A stretch of 50,218 nt of DNA from Streptomyces parvulus (GTDB lineage Bacteria > Actinomycetota > Actinomycetes > Streptomycetales > Streptomycetaceae). The notes below the pieces were generated by a model. That model made no database searches. It saw only the letters and a list, made by a program, of their open reading frames with translations, and had not been told where the DNA came from. The position numbers and the translations under genes were made by a program. Every line of letters starts with the position of its first letter. Position 1 is the stretch's first letter. Of this stretch, positions 8,554-16,310 are shown in pieces. Location: NCBI RefSeq assembly GCF_014648855.1, contig NZ_BMRX01000025.1, forward strand, positions 1 to 50,218, written 5' to 3'.

Positions 8554-10041
8554 CTACTCCGCCGCGACGGCGATGGCCTCGCCGTCGACGTCGCGGATCG
8601 GTGAGGCGCGGTCGGCGATGAGCGCGTACAGGACCGCCGCCACGATCGCCCCGATGAACCAGGAGAACCCGGCCGCGGCGTGGAAGAAGGGGACCAGGGC
8701 GACGACCACGGCCAGGGCCGCGCTGGGGACGAACGCGGCGACGGCACGCGGGTTGTAGCCCCGGCGGTAGTGGTACTCGGCGTCCGCGTCCTCGGTGTAG
8801 AGGGCCGGCACGTTCACCCGGGACTTCCGCAGCAGCCAGTAGTCGGCCATGATCACGCCGAACAGCGGGCCCAGCAGCGCGCCGAGGCCACCGAGGAAGT
8901 AGTTGACGACGACCGGGCTGTTGTAGAGGTTCCAGGGCGTGATCACCAGGCCCAGCACCGCGCTGACCAGACCCGCGCGGCGGAAGTCGAGCCGGTGCGG
9001 GAAGAGGTTGACCAGGGCGTAGATGGGCGCGACGAAGTTGGCGAGCAGGTTCACCGCCACCGTGAGGGCGATCAGGCAGAGCGAGGCGACGGCCAGCAGG
9101 AACATGTTGGGGATGGTCCGCACGATGTCCGTCGGACTGGTGATGACGTGCCCGTCGAGGCTGAACTGGGCGCCGCTGAGCACCGCCACGATCACGGCGA
9201 AGAAGAGCATGTTGACCGGGATGCCGATCACGTTGCCGCGGACGATCGAGCCGCGGCTGCGCGCGGACCGGGTGAAGTCGCAGAAGTTCAGCACGAACGT
9301 CCCGTAGATCACCACCCACAGGGCGGCGGCCTGCAGCACCTGGAGCCACATCGTGCCGCCGGTGAGCGGATCGTCGACGGACACGGAGATCGAGCCGTCC
9401 GCGCGGACGAACATCCACACCGCGAGGGCGCACATGGTGATCAGGGTGGTGGGCGCGGCGAAGGCCATGTAGCGGCGGATCATCTGCATGCCGTAGCTGA
9501 CGATGAGCACCTGGAGGGCCCACAGGACCAGGAAGGTGATCCAGCCCAGAGTGGACTGCCCCAGCAGGGAGTTGGTGTCCAGGTCGGCCAGGCCCGGGAA
9601 CATCGCCACCAGCAGGGCGCTCAGCACGGCGGAGGCCAGATAGGTCTGGATACCAAACCAGGCGATCGCCACGGCACCGCGGACGGCCGCGGGAATCTTC
9701 GCCCCCTTGATGCCGAACGCGATCCGGCTCATGACCGGGAACGGAACGCCGGTCTTGTGGCCCATGAACCCGGACAGCGTGAGCAGGAGGAAGAGCAGGA
9801 CCGAGGCGAGCGCGAAGGCGACGAGGATGCCCCACACGTTGAGCCCGAGGGCGAACAGTCCGATGGCGAAGGCGTAATTGCCCAGGCTGTGCACGTCGTT
9901 GGCCCAGAGGGTGAAGACGTTGTAGGCGCCCCAGCGGCGTCCTTCGCGCTTCGTCGGGGCCAGGTCGTACGTGTAGAGGCCGGAGCTGGTGGCGGTGTCG
10001 CTGGTCTCCGCGGACGAGCGGCGGTCTTCCAGGGCAGTCAT
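8554..10041 (-). CDS. NCS1-family nucleobase/allantoin/hydantoin permease
   Basis: The 495-residue polytopic protein carries the NCS1 hallmarks: a soluble N terminus ending KREGRRWGAYNVFTLWANDVH, about 12 hydrophobic helices, the VPFPVMSRIAFG segment, and NFCDFTRSARS in the intracellular loop. NCS1 carriers import purines, pyrimidines, allantoin or hydantoins by Na+ or H+ symport. An AGGAG site 8 bp before the ATG fixes the start. It is the first gene of the permease-racemase-GntR unit. The racemase-like partner favours a hydantoin or allantoin-type substrate over cytosine, by inference. Confidence 0.9.
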   Translation of the reverse strand: MTALEDRRSSAETSDTATSSGLYTYDLAPTKREGRRWGAYNVFTLWANDVHSLGNYAFAIGLFALGLNVWGILVAFALASVLLFLLLTLSGFMGHKTGVPFPVMSRIAFGIKGAKIPAAVRGAVAIAWFGIQTYLASAVLSALLVAMFPGLADLDTNSLLGQSTLGWITFLVLWALQVLIVSYGMQMIRRYMAFAAPTTLITMCALAVWMFVRADGSISVSVDDPLTGGTMWLQVLQAAALWVVIYGTFVLNFCDFTRSARSRGSIVRGNVIGIPVNMLFFAVIVAVLSGAQFSLDGHVITSPTDIVRTIPNMFLLAVASLCLIALTVAVNLLANFVAPIYALVNLFPHRLDFRRAGLVSAVLGLVITPWNLYNSPVVVNYFLGGLGALLGPLFGVIMADYWLLRKSRVNVPALYTEDADAEYHYRRGYNPRAVAAFVPSAALAVVVALVPFFHAAAGFSWFIGAIVAAVLYALIADRASPIRDVDGEAIAVAAE

Positions 10042-10079
10042 ACGGGACTCCTGGGATCAGGATGCGGGGAGTTGGAGAG

Positions 10080-10094
10080 TTCCACAAAGTGGAA
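10080..10094. promoter_or_regulatory. Inverted repeat in the permease 5' leader
   Basis: TTCCAC-AAA-GTGGAA is a perfect 6-bp inverted repeat located 39 bp before the permease ATG and downstream of its predicted -10 box. It could be a second operator or a small RNA hairpin. Confidence 0.4.
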
Positions 10095-10113
10095 GCGGCT
10101 TTCCGATGAACAG

Positions 10114-10143
10114 AACGTAGTTTTCGCCAAACCGCACCGTCAA
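10114..10143 (-). promoter_or_regulatory. Predicted promoter of the NCS1 permease unit
   Basis: On the minus strand TTGACG (10138-10143) and TACGTT (10114-10119) are separated by 18 bp. Transcription would start near 10107, giving a leader of about 65 nt. Confidence 0.5.
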
Positions 10144-10155
10144 GAGGTCTACGGC

Positions 10156-10171
10156 AAATGGAATACCATTT
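10156..10171. promoter_or_regulatory. Candidate GntR/FadR-type operator
   Basis: AAATGG-AATA-CCATTT is a perfect inverted repeat. Its core TGGAATACCA resembles the TGGTATACCA-like sites bound by FCD-type GntR regulators. It lies 13 bp upstream of the permease -35 box and 10 bp upstream of the GH43 -35 box on the other strand, so it may serve either promoter; the GntR neighbour points to the permease. Confidence 0.55.
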
Positions 10172-10180
10172 CTGGCCCCG

Positions 10181-10209
10181 TTGACAGGGGGTCGGAGCCT
10201 CCCTAGCCT
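10181..10209 (+). promoter_or_regulatory. Predicted promoter of the GH43 gene
   Basis: A consensus TTGACA (10181-10186) and TAGCCT (10204-10209) are separated by 17 bp. The start site would be near 10216, and the ATCGAT operator at 10222-10235 lies just downstream. Confidence 0.65.
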
Positions 10210-10221
10210 GGCGCCCCGCCA

Positions 10222-10235
10222 TTACATCGATGTAA
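10222..10235. promoter_or_regulatory. LacI-family operator of the GH43 gene
   Basis: TTACATCGATGTAA is a perfect 14-bp palindrome placed just after the predicted transcription start, where a bound repressor would block elongation. Its 12-bp core recurs at 12946-12957 before the transporter operon, and a LacI gene lies between the two. Confidence 0.8.
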
Positions 10236-10257
10236 AGCTGCGGAAAGGGACCCCACC

Positions 10258-11739
10258 GTGCCCCCCAGCCCCTCACACCGTTCCCGCACGCACGCCGGCC
10301 TGCTCCTCGCCGCCCTCCTCGGGCTGCTCGCCGGCCTCCTCCCCGGACTCACCGCGCAGGCCTCCGCCGCGCCGTCCGCACCCGAATCCCGTGCCGCGGC
10401 AGCCGCGGCCGGCACCTTCCGCAACCCGCTCAACAGCGGCCCCGACCCGTTCATGACGAACTGGAAGGGCAACTACTACCTCACCACCACCCAGGGCGGC
10501 AGCATCAAGATGTGGCGCTCGCCCTCCCTGGGCACGCTGGCCGCCGCGGACCCGGTCACCGTCTGGACGGACACCGACCCCTCGCGCAACCGCAACATCT
10601 GGGCCCCGGAGTTCTACCGCTTCGGCGACCGCTGGTACCTCTACTACACGGCGGACGACGGCGTCGACGAGCACCACCGCCTCTACGTCCTGGAGTCCGA
10701 GCGCGACGATCCGACCGGCCCGTACCACTTCAAGGCCAAGCTCGCCCCGCCGAACCACGCGAACGACTTCGCCATCGACGCCGGCGTCCTCCAGCTCGGC
10801 GGGCGCCTCTACCTGGCCTACAGCGGCCTCAACCAGTACCAGCACAACGGGCTGAACATCGCGCCGATGTCCAACCCGTACACGGTCTCCGGTGACGCCG
10901 TCGCGATCAACGCCGCGGGCGGCTGCCCGGAGGTGCGCGAGGGGCCGGAGTTCCTGTACCGCAACGGGCGGGTCTGGATGACGTACTCGGCCTGCGACAC
11001 GGGCAAGCCGGACTACCAGGTCTGGATGATGTCGATGCCGCTCACCGCCGACCCGCTGGTGCCCGGCAACTGGCGGCAGCACCAGGGCGCCGTCTTCTCC
11101 CGCGCCGACGACCGGGGCGTGTTCGGACCCGGCCACCACGCCTTCTTCCAGTCGCCGGACGGGACGGAGGACTGGATCGTCTACCACGCCAAGACCACGT
11201 CGGTGAACACCTACAGCAACCGCACCACCCGGGCCCAGAAGTTCACCTGGCGGGCCGACGGCACCCCCGACTTCGGCCGCCCGCTCGCCATGGGCGCCAC
11301 CCAGGACCTGCCCTCCGGCGACCCCGGCTCGGGCAACTACTGGATCAACGACGACGGCCGCTCCAGCGGCGCGGGGAGCGTCACCTACACCGGCGCCTGG
11401 AACTCCGGCTCGGGCTGCGCCACGCAGTGCTTCTGGAGCGACGACCACTGGAGCGACCGGGCCGGCGCCACGGCCACCTTCTCCTTCACCGGCACCCGCA
11501 TCGCCCTGCTCTCGGTCAAGGACACCGGCAACGGCTACGCGGCCGTCAGCATCGACGGCGGCCCCGAGCAACGGGTGGACTTCCACAACGCGATCCGCGT
11601 CGGTGAGGCGGTGCAGTACACCAGCCCGCGGCTGGCGAACGGAGCGCACACGCTGCGCGTCCGGGTCACCGGGGAGCACAACGCGCAGTCCGGGGCGTCG
11701 TTCGTGAGCGTCGACCGCGCCGAGGTCTACACGAACTGA
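10258..11739 (+). CDS. Secreted GH43 (subfamily 26-like) exo-alpha-L-arabinofuranosidase
   Basis: The 493-residue protein starts with a signal peptide (twin Leu-rich core, cleavage likely near QASA-AP, residue 37). The five-bladed GH43 propeller spans about residues 52-365. Its three acidic residues are Asp63 in NSGPDPFM, Asp174 in FAIDAG and Glu228 in REGPE. The blocks IWAPEFYRFGDRWYLYYTADDG and HHAFFQSPDG match exo-1,5-alpha-L-arabinofuranosidases of subfamily 26. Residues about 375-493 are a beta-sandwich (WNSGSGCATQCFWSDDHWSD, FTGTRIALLSV) that may bind carbohydrate. It would release arabinose or short products outside the cell for the nearby ABC importer. GTG start with AAAGGGA upstream. 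Confidence 0.88.
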   Translation: MPPSPSHRSRTHAGLLLAALLGLLAGLLPGLTAQASAAPSAPESRAAAAAAGTFRNPLNSGPDPFMTNWKGNYYLTTTQGGSIKMWRSPSLGTLAAADPVTVWTDTDPSRNRNIWAPEFYRFGDRWYLYYTADDGVDEHHRLYVLESERDDPTGPYHFKAKLAPPNHANDFAIDAGVLQLGGRLYLAYSGLNQYQHNGLNIAPMSNPYTVSGDAVAINAAGGCPEVREGPEFLYRNGRVWMTYSACDTGKPDYQVWMMSMPLTADPLVPGNWRQHQGAVFSRADDRGVFGPGHHAFFQSPDGTEDWIVYHAKTTSVNTYSNRTTRAQKFTWRADGTPDFGRPLAMGATQDLPSGDPGSGNYWINDDGRSSGAGSVTYTGAWNSGSGCATQCFWSDDHWSDRAGATATFSFTGTRIALLSVKDTGNGYAAVSIDGGPEQRVDFHNAIRVGEAVQYTSPRLANGAHTLRVRVTGEHNAQSGASFVSVDRAEVYTN

Positions 11740-11755
11740 CCCGCCCGGCTCGTCG

Positions 11756-12811
11756 TCAGCGCCGCCCGTGGCCCTCCGTGCTCTCCCTCAGGACGAGCCG
11801 GTGGGCCACGATGCGGTCCTCGGGCGACTGCGCGCCGGACCCGGTGCCCGCCCCCACGTCGTCCGGTCCCGTCGCGTCCTCGATGCGGCGCTGCAGCAGC
11901 TCCACGGCGACCTTCGCCACCGCGGCCTTGTCGGGGGCCACCGTGCTCAGCGTCGGCACGCTGAACCGCCCGCCCTCGACATCGTCGAAGCCGACCACGG
12001 CGACGTCGCCGGGCACCTCGGCGCCGTGCTCGTGCAGCGCGCGCAACGCGCCCAGCGCCAGCTGGTCGTTGAGGCAGAGCAGCGCGTCGGGCCGCGCGCC
12101 CTCGCGCAGCAGCCGCGCCACCGCACGCGCGCCCGCGGGCATCCGGAAGGAGTCGACCGGGACGACCAGCGACGGGTCGTAGGGCAGGCCCGCCTCCTCC
12201 AGGGCGGCTCGGTAGCCCCGGGTGCGCGCCTCCGCCGTGCCGAGGCCGGGGGCGTCGACCCCGCCGACGGCCAGGATGGTGCGGCGGCCCAGACCGATCA
12301 GATGCCGGGTGGCCTCGCGCGCGGCGCCCTCGTTGTCGATGGCCACGTGGTCGGCGCCCTCCTCCAGCAGCTCGCCGAGGAGCACGGTGGGCGGGAACCC
12401 GGAGCGGTCGCGCAGGTCGTCGGCGGTCAGCGCGAGCGGGCTGAGGATGATCCCGTCCACGAAGGTGGAGCCGAACCCGGCCAGCGCCGCCAGCTCGTGG
12501 GCGCGGTCCGCCCCGGACTGGTGGATCAGGACGGTCAGCGACCGCTCCTCGGCCTCGCGGATCACGTGCCGGGCCAGTTCGGCGAAGTACGGTATGTCCA
12601 GTTCCGGGACGACGAGCGCGATGATGCCGGTTCGGCCCTTGCGCAAGTGGCGGCCGGCCAGGTTCACCCGGTATCCGAGCTGCTCGATGGAGTCCCGCAC
12701 GACCCGCCGAGTCCGGTCGGAGACGTGGGCGTAGTCGTTGATGACGTTGGACACCGTCTTCTCCGAAACGCCCGCGTGACGTGCGACGTCCTTGATCCTT
12801 GGCCGTGCCAC
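11756..12811 (-). CDS. LacI-family repressor of the arabinan-type regulon
   Basis: The 351-residue regulator begins MARPRIKDVARHAGVSEKTVSN, a textbook LacI helix-turn-helix, with a hinge at LAGRHLRKGRTG and a ligand domain ending LVLRESTEG. I set the start at the GTG at 12811 because GGGAGG lies 6 bp upstream. The frame extends to 12913, but those extra 34 residues precede the normal domain boundary and would carry no conserved sequence. It sits between the secreted GH43 gene (convergent, 16-bp gap) and the ABC transporter operon (divergent). Both targets have a TACATCGATGTA palindrome at the promoter, so it is the obvious common repressor, with an arabino-oligosaccharide as probable inducer. 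Confidence 0.9.
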   Translation of the reverse strand: MARPRIKDVARHAGVSEKTVSNVINDYAHVSDRTRRVVRDSIEQLGYRVNLAGRHLRKGRTGIIALVVPELDIPYFAELARHVIREAEERSLTVLIHQSGADRAHELAALAGFGSTFVDGIILSPLALTADDLRDRSGFPPTVLLGELLEEGADHVAIDNEGAAREATRHLIGLGRRTILAVGGVDAPGLGTAEARTRGYRAALEEAGLPYDPSLVVPVDSFRMPAGARAVARLLREGARPDALLCLNDQLALGALRALHEHGAEVPGDVAVVGFDDVEGGRFSVPTLSTVAPDKAAVAKVAVELLQRRIEDATGPDDVGAGTGSGAQSPEDRIVAHRLVLRESTEGHGRR

Positions 12812-12932
12812 CGAGACCTCCCTGCCTCTCGCGCGGTGCATGAGTCTATGTCCCGGCGGCCGGGGGGACTCCGCCCCGTCCCGCCGGGACGCCGATCTCA
12901 CGGTCGCGGGCACCGCGCCGGTGTCTCAGCTC

Positions 12933-12961
12933 TTTACAGCCAATGTACATCGATGTAAAAA
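12933..12961 (+). promoter_or_regulatory. Promoter plus LacI operator of the ABC-transporter operon
   Basis: TTTACA (12933-12938) and TAAAAA (12956-12961) are separated by 17 bp. The palindrome TACATCGATGTA (12946-12957) fills the spacer and overlaps the -10 box, so repressor and RNA polymerase would compete directly. The same 12-bp core is at 10223-10234. Confidence 0.7.
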
Positions 12962-13000
12962 CTAGCCACCGCATGAGCTCCGGCCGTCGAAAGGTCCGCG

Positions 13001-14365
13001 ATGAGTTCTCGTTCGCCCCTCCAGGGGGTGCCGGCCGTGTCCGACCCGCCCCACCGCCTCAGCCGCCGAAGGCTGTTGCGGCACGCCATGGCCGGAACGG
13101 GGGCCCTGCTCGCCGCCGGCCCGTTGTCCGGCTGCGCCTCACCGGCCTCCGCCTCCGGAGCCTCCGCACTGAGCGTCTGGGACCTCTTCCAGGGCGGCGA
13201 CGGCATGCTCATGGACGAGATGATCGACGCCGTCTCCCGGGGCGACGACGGCTTCGACGTGGACCGCACCATCCTGGACTGGGGCCCGTCGTACTACACC
13301 AAGCTGGCGATGTCCGCCGCCGGCGGCCGGGCCTCCGACGTCGCCGCCATGCACCTCTCCCGGCTGGCGGGCTACGCGCCCGGCGGTCTGGTGGACCCCT
13401 TCGACCTCGACCTGCTCGCCGAGTTCGGCGTCACCGAAAAGGACTTCACCCCCGCGGTCTGGTCGCGGACCCGGCACGAGGGCACCGTCTACGCGATCCC
13501 CCTGGACGTCCACCCCTTCATCGTCTTCTACGACAGGAAGGCGGCGGAGAAGGCGGGACTCCTGGACTCCTCGGGTGCCCTCGCCCCCCTGGGATCGCCC
13601 GAGGCGCTGCTGGAGGCGGGCCGGGCCCTCGCGAAGGCCACCGGCACGTCCGGCATCATCTTCGGCCACGTCACCGACACCGCGCAGAACTGGCGCCTGT
13701 TCGCCGGCCTCTACGCCCAGACCGGCGCCGAGTTCACCCTGCCGGACGGCGGGCCCGCGCGGATCGACGTCGACGCCGCCGTGCGCGTCGTGACCCTCAT
13801 GACCCAGCTCTTCGACGGGAAGACCAACCCGAACAACCTGGACTACAACGGCGCGCTCGCCGCCTTCACCGGCGGCCGCGGCGGCATGGCCATGCTCGGC
13901 GAGTGGGAGCTGCCGACGCTCAAGGAGTCCGGCATCGACCTCGGCGCCGCGCCCTTCCCGCAGGTCTTCGAGAAGCCGGCCGTCTACACCGACAGTCACA
14001 GCTTCGTCCTCCCGCACCAGGACGACCCCGATCCGGAGCGGCGCCGCGAGGCCCACCGGTACGTCGCGGCGGTCCTCAAGCAGAGCCTGACCTGGGCGAG
14101 CGCCGGGCACATCCCCGCCTACCAGCCGGTCCTCTCCGAGCCGGGGTACGCGAAGCTCGAACCGCAGTCCTCCTACGCCGACGCCGCGAAGGTGGCGGTG
14201 CTCGACCCGCCCAACTGGTTCGTCGGCGCCGGTTCGAACTTCCAGAACCGGATGTGCCAGCCGCTCCAGTCGGCGCTGCTGGGCAACACCTCCCCCGAGA
14301 AGGCGGTGCGGCAGATGGTCCGCGAGGCGGACGCGCTGCTGCGGCAGCCCAACCCGGTGGCCTGA
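13001..14365 (+). CDS. ABC transporter sugar-binding lipoprotein (Tat type)
   Basis: The 454-residue protein is an extracellular solute-binding protein of the family 1 sugar type. The N terminus has SRRRLLRHAMAGTG, a twin-arginine signal, followed by lipobox LSGC with Cys45 as the acylated residue. The mature part includes LDWGPSYYTKLAMSAAGGRASDVA and PLDVHPFIVFYD, typical of oligosaccharide binders. Two starts are possible: the ATG at 13001 (AAAGG upstream) and the GTG at 13037 (AGGGGG upstream, giving a more standard 33-residue signal). It opens the operon with the two permeases and GH2 enzyme and would bind the oligosaccharide released outside the cell. Confidence 0.9.
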   Translation: MSSRSPLQGVPAVSDPPHRLSRRRLLRHAMAGTGALLAAGPLSGCASPASASGASALSVWDLFQGGDGMLMDEMIDAVSRGDDGFDVDRTILDWGPSYYTKLAMSAAGGRASDVAAMHLSRLAGYAPGGLVDPFDLDLLAEFGVTEKDFTPAVWSRTRHEGTVYAIPLDVHPFIVFYDRKAAEKAGLLDSSGALAPLGSPEALLEAGRALAKATGTSGIIFGHVTDTAQNWRLFAGLYAQTGAEFTLPDGGPARIDVDAAVRVVTLMTQLFDGKTNPNNLDYNGALAAFTGGRGGMAMLGEWELPTLKESGIDLGAAPFPQVFEKPAVYTDSHSFVLPHQDDPDPERRREAHRYVAAVLKQSLTWASAGHIPAYQPVLSEPGYAKLEPQSSYADAAKVAVLDPPNWFVGAGSNFQNRMCQPLQSALLGNTSPEKAVRQMVREADALLRQPNPVA

Positions 14366-14387
14366 CCCAGCAGAAGGAGTGACCGAC

Positions 14388-15329
14388 GTGACCACCACCG
14401 CACCGCCCGGCTCCCAGCGGCGGACCGAGCCGCCCACCGCGCCCGCGGACGGCCGCCGCGCCGTCCTGCGCCGCATACGATCCGGCAACGGGTTCGTCTT
14501 CGTCCTGCCGTTCCTGCTCGTCTTCGCCCTCTTCATGGTCTGGCCGATCGTGCAGGGCCTCTGGATGAGCTTCACCGACAGCTCGCTCGCGCTGCGCGAC
14601 ACGAGCTTCGTCGGCCTCGACAACTACACCGAGGCCTTCGGCGACCCGGACGTCTGGAGCAGCCTCGGCAACACCGTCTTCTTCACCGCCATCTCCAGCG
14701 TCCCGCTGGTCCTGGTCGCCCTGGCCATGGCCCTGCTCGTGCACAGCGGGCTCGCCGGGCAGTGGGCCTGGCGCCTGGCGTTCTTCGCCCCCTACCTGCT
14801 GCCCGTCACCGTGGTGACCCTCATCTGGACCTGGCTCTACCAGCCCGAACTGGGCCTGGGAAACCAGTTCCTCGACACCCTCGGCATGGAACCGGTCGGC
14901 TGGCTGTCGGACGAGTCCGTCGCCATGTGGTCCATCGCCGCCCTCACCGTCTGGTGGACGGTGGGATTCAACTTCCTGCTCTACCTCGCGGCGCTCCAGT
15001 CCCTGCCCACCACCTTCGACGAGGCGGCGGCGCTGGACGGCGCCGGCGCCTGGCGGCGCCTGTGGTCCATCACCCTGCCGCAGCTGCGCCGGACGACCGG
15101 ACTGGTCGCCATGCTCCAGGTCCTGGCCTCGCTCAAGGTGTTCGACCAGATCTACATCCTCACCAAGGGCGGTCCCAACGGCTCCACCCGCCCCGTCCTG
15201 GAGTACGTCTACGACGTCGGCTTCACCGGCTACCGCCTCGGCTACGCCTCCGCCGTCTCGTACCTCTTCTTCGCCCTGATCATCGTCGTCTCGCTCGTGC
15301 AGTTCCGTCTCTTCCGCCGGGAGGACTGA
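14388..15329 (+). CDS. ABC transporter permease (MalF-like)
   Basis: The 313-residue membrane protein has about six helices and the inner-membrane EAA motif FDEAAALDGAGAWRRLWSITLPQLR, which contacts the ATPase. I chose the GTG at 14388 because GAAGGAG ends 8 bp before it; an in-frame GTG at 14379 overlaps that site. Its stop is followed after 2 bp by the next permease start, showing tight coupling. Confidence 0.93.
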   Translation: MTTTAPPGSQRRTEPPTAPADGRRAVLRRIRSGNGFVFVLPFLLVFALFMVWPIVQGLWMSFTDSSLALRDTSFVGLDNYTEAFGDPDVWSSLGNTVFFTAISSVPLVLVALAMALLVHSGLAGQWAWRLAFFAPYLLPVTVVTLIWTWLYQPELGLGNQFLDTLGMEPVGWLSDESVAMWSIAALTVWWTVGFNFLLYLAALQSLPTTFDEAAALDGAGAWRRLWSITLPQLRRTTGLVAMLQVLASLKVFDQIYILTKGGPNGSTRPVLEYVYDVGFTGYRLGYASAVSYLFFALIIVVSLVQFRLFRRED

Positions 15330-15331
15330 CC

Positions 15332-16231
15332 GTGTCCGCAAACGCCACCCCCGTCCGCGCACGGCGGCGTCCACCCCGTGAGGCGGCCGGCTCCCCCCTG
15401 CTGCTCGGCCACGGCCGGCTGCCCCGGATCCTGGCCGGAACGGCCCTCGTCGTCCTCGCGGTGGTCTGGCTGGTGCCCTTCCTGTGGGCGATCGCCACCT
15501 CCGTGCAGAGCGAGGAGGACGTCGCCACCACCGGACTGTCCCCGTTCAAGGGCGCCCTCACCCTGGACTCCTACACGGAGATCCTGGAACGCGGGAACGT
15601 CTCCGTCTGGGCCTTCAACAGCTTCCTCATCGCCGGCCTGGTCACCCTGCTCACCGTGGTGGTCTCCACCCTCGCGGCGTACGGCTTCTCGCGCGGCACC
15701 TTCCGGGGCCGGCGGGCGCTGCTCGCCGTCACCGTCGCCGCCATCATGATCCCGCCGCAGCTGCTGGTGGTGCCGCTCTTCGACCAGATGTTGCTCTTCC
15801 ACATGGTCGACACCTACGCGGCGGTCATCCTGCCGCAGGTCGTCGCCCCGATGATGGTCTTCATCCTCAAGCGGTTCTTCGACGGCATCCCCAAGGAGCT
15901 GGAGGAGGCCGCCCGGATCGACGGCGCCTCCGAGTTCCGGGTGTTCCGGTCGATCGTGCTGCCGCTGTCCCGGCCGATCGTGGCGGCCGTCGCGATCTTC
16001 GTCTTCATCGGGGCCTGGAACAACTTCATGTGGCCCTTCATCGTCACCAACGACCCCGACCTGATGACCCTCCCGGTGGGCCTGGCCACCGTGAAGGACG
16101 CCTACGGCATCCAGTACGCGCAGTCGATGGCGTCGGCCCTGCTGGCGGCGCTGCCGCTGATCGTCGTCTTCCTGCTCTTCCAGCGCCGCATCGTCAACTC
16201 CGTGGCCACCACCGGCCTCGGCGGTTCCTGA
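15332..16231 (+). CDS. ABC transporter permease (MalG-like)
   Basis: The 299-residue protein has six predicted helices and the EAA motif ELEEAARIDGASEFRVFRSIVLPL, then IFVFIGAWNNFMWPFIV, typical of the second sugar permease. The GTG at 15332 has GGGAGG 7 bp upstream inside the preceding gene. No ATP-binding gene follows; streptomycete sugar importers commonly share the ATPase MsiK encoded elsewhere, which is probably true here. Confidence 0.93.
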   Translation: MSANATPVRARRRPPREAAGSPLLLGHGRLPRILAGTALVVLAVVWLVPFLWAIATSVQSEEDVATTGLSPFKGALTLDSYTEILERGNVSVWAFNSFLIAGLVTLLTVVVSTLAAYGFSRGTFRGRRALLAVTVAAIMIPPQLLVVPLFDQMLLFHMVDTYAAVILPQVVAPMMVFILKRFFDGIPKELEEAARIDGASEFRVFRSIVLPLSRPIVAAVAIFVFIGAWNNFMWPFIVTNDPDLMTLPVGLATVKDAYGIQYAQSMASALLAALPLIVVFLLFQRRIVNSVATTGLGGS

Positions 16232-16269
16232 CCCCTCGCACCCCATCCCCTCGCAGCCGTACACCCGGA

Positions 16270-16287
16270 CCGGCGCGCACGCGCCGG
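16270..16287 (+). other. Intercistronic hairpin between transporter and GH2 genes
   Basis: CCGGCGCG-CA-CGCGCCGG is a perfect 8-bp inverted repeat in the 79-bp gap before the GH2 gene. It could partly terminate or stabilise the upstream message and so lower enzyme expression relative to the transporter. Confidence 0.5.
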
Positions 16288-16310
16288 CCCACCGATCGAC
16301 TGGAGCATGT

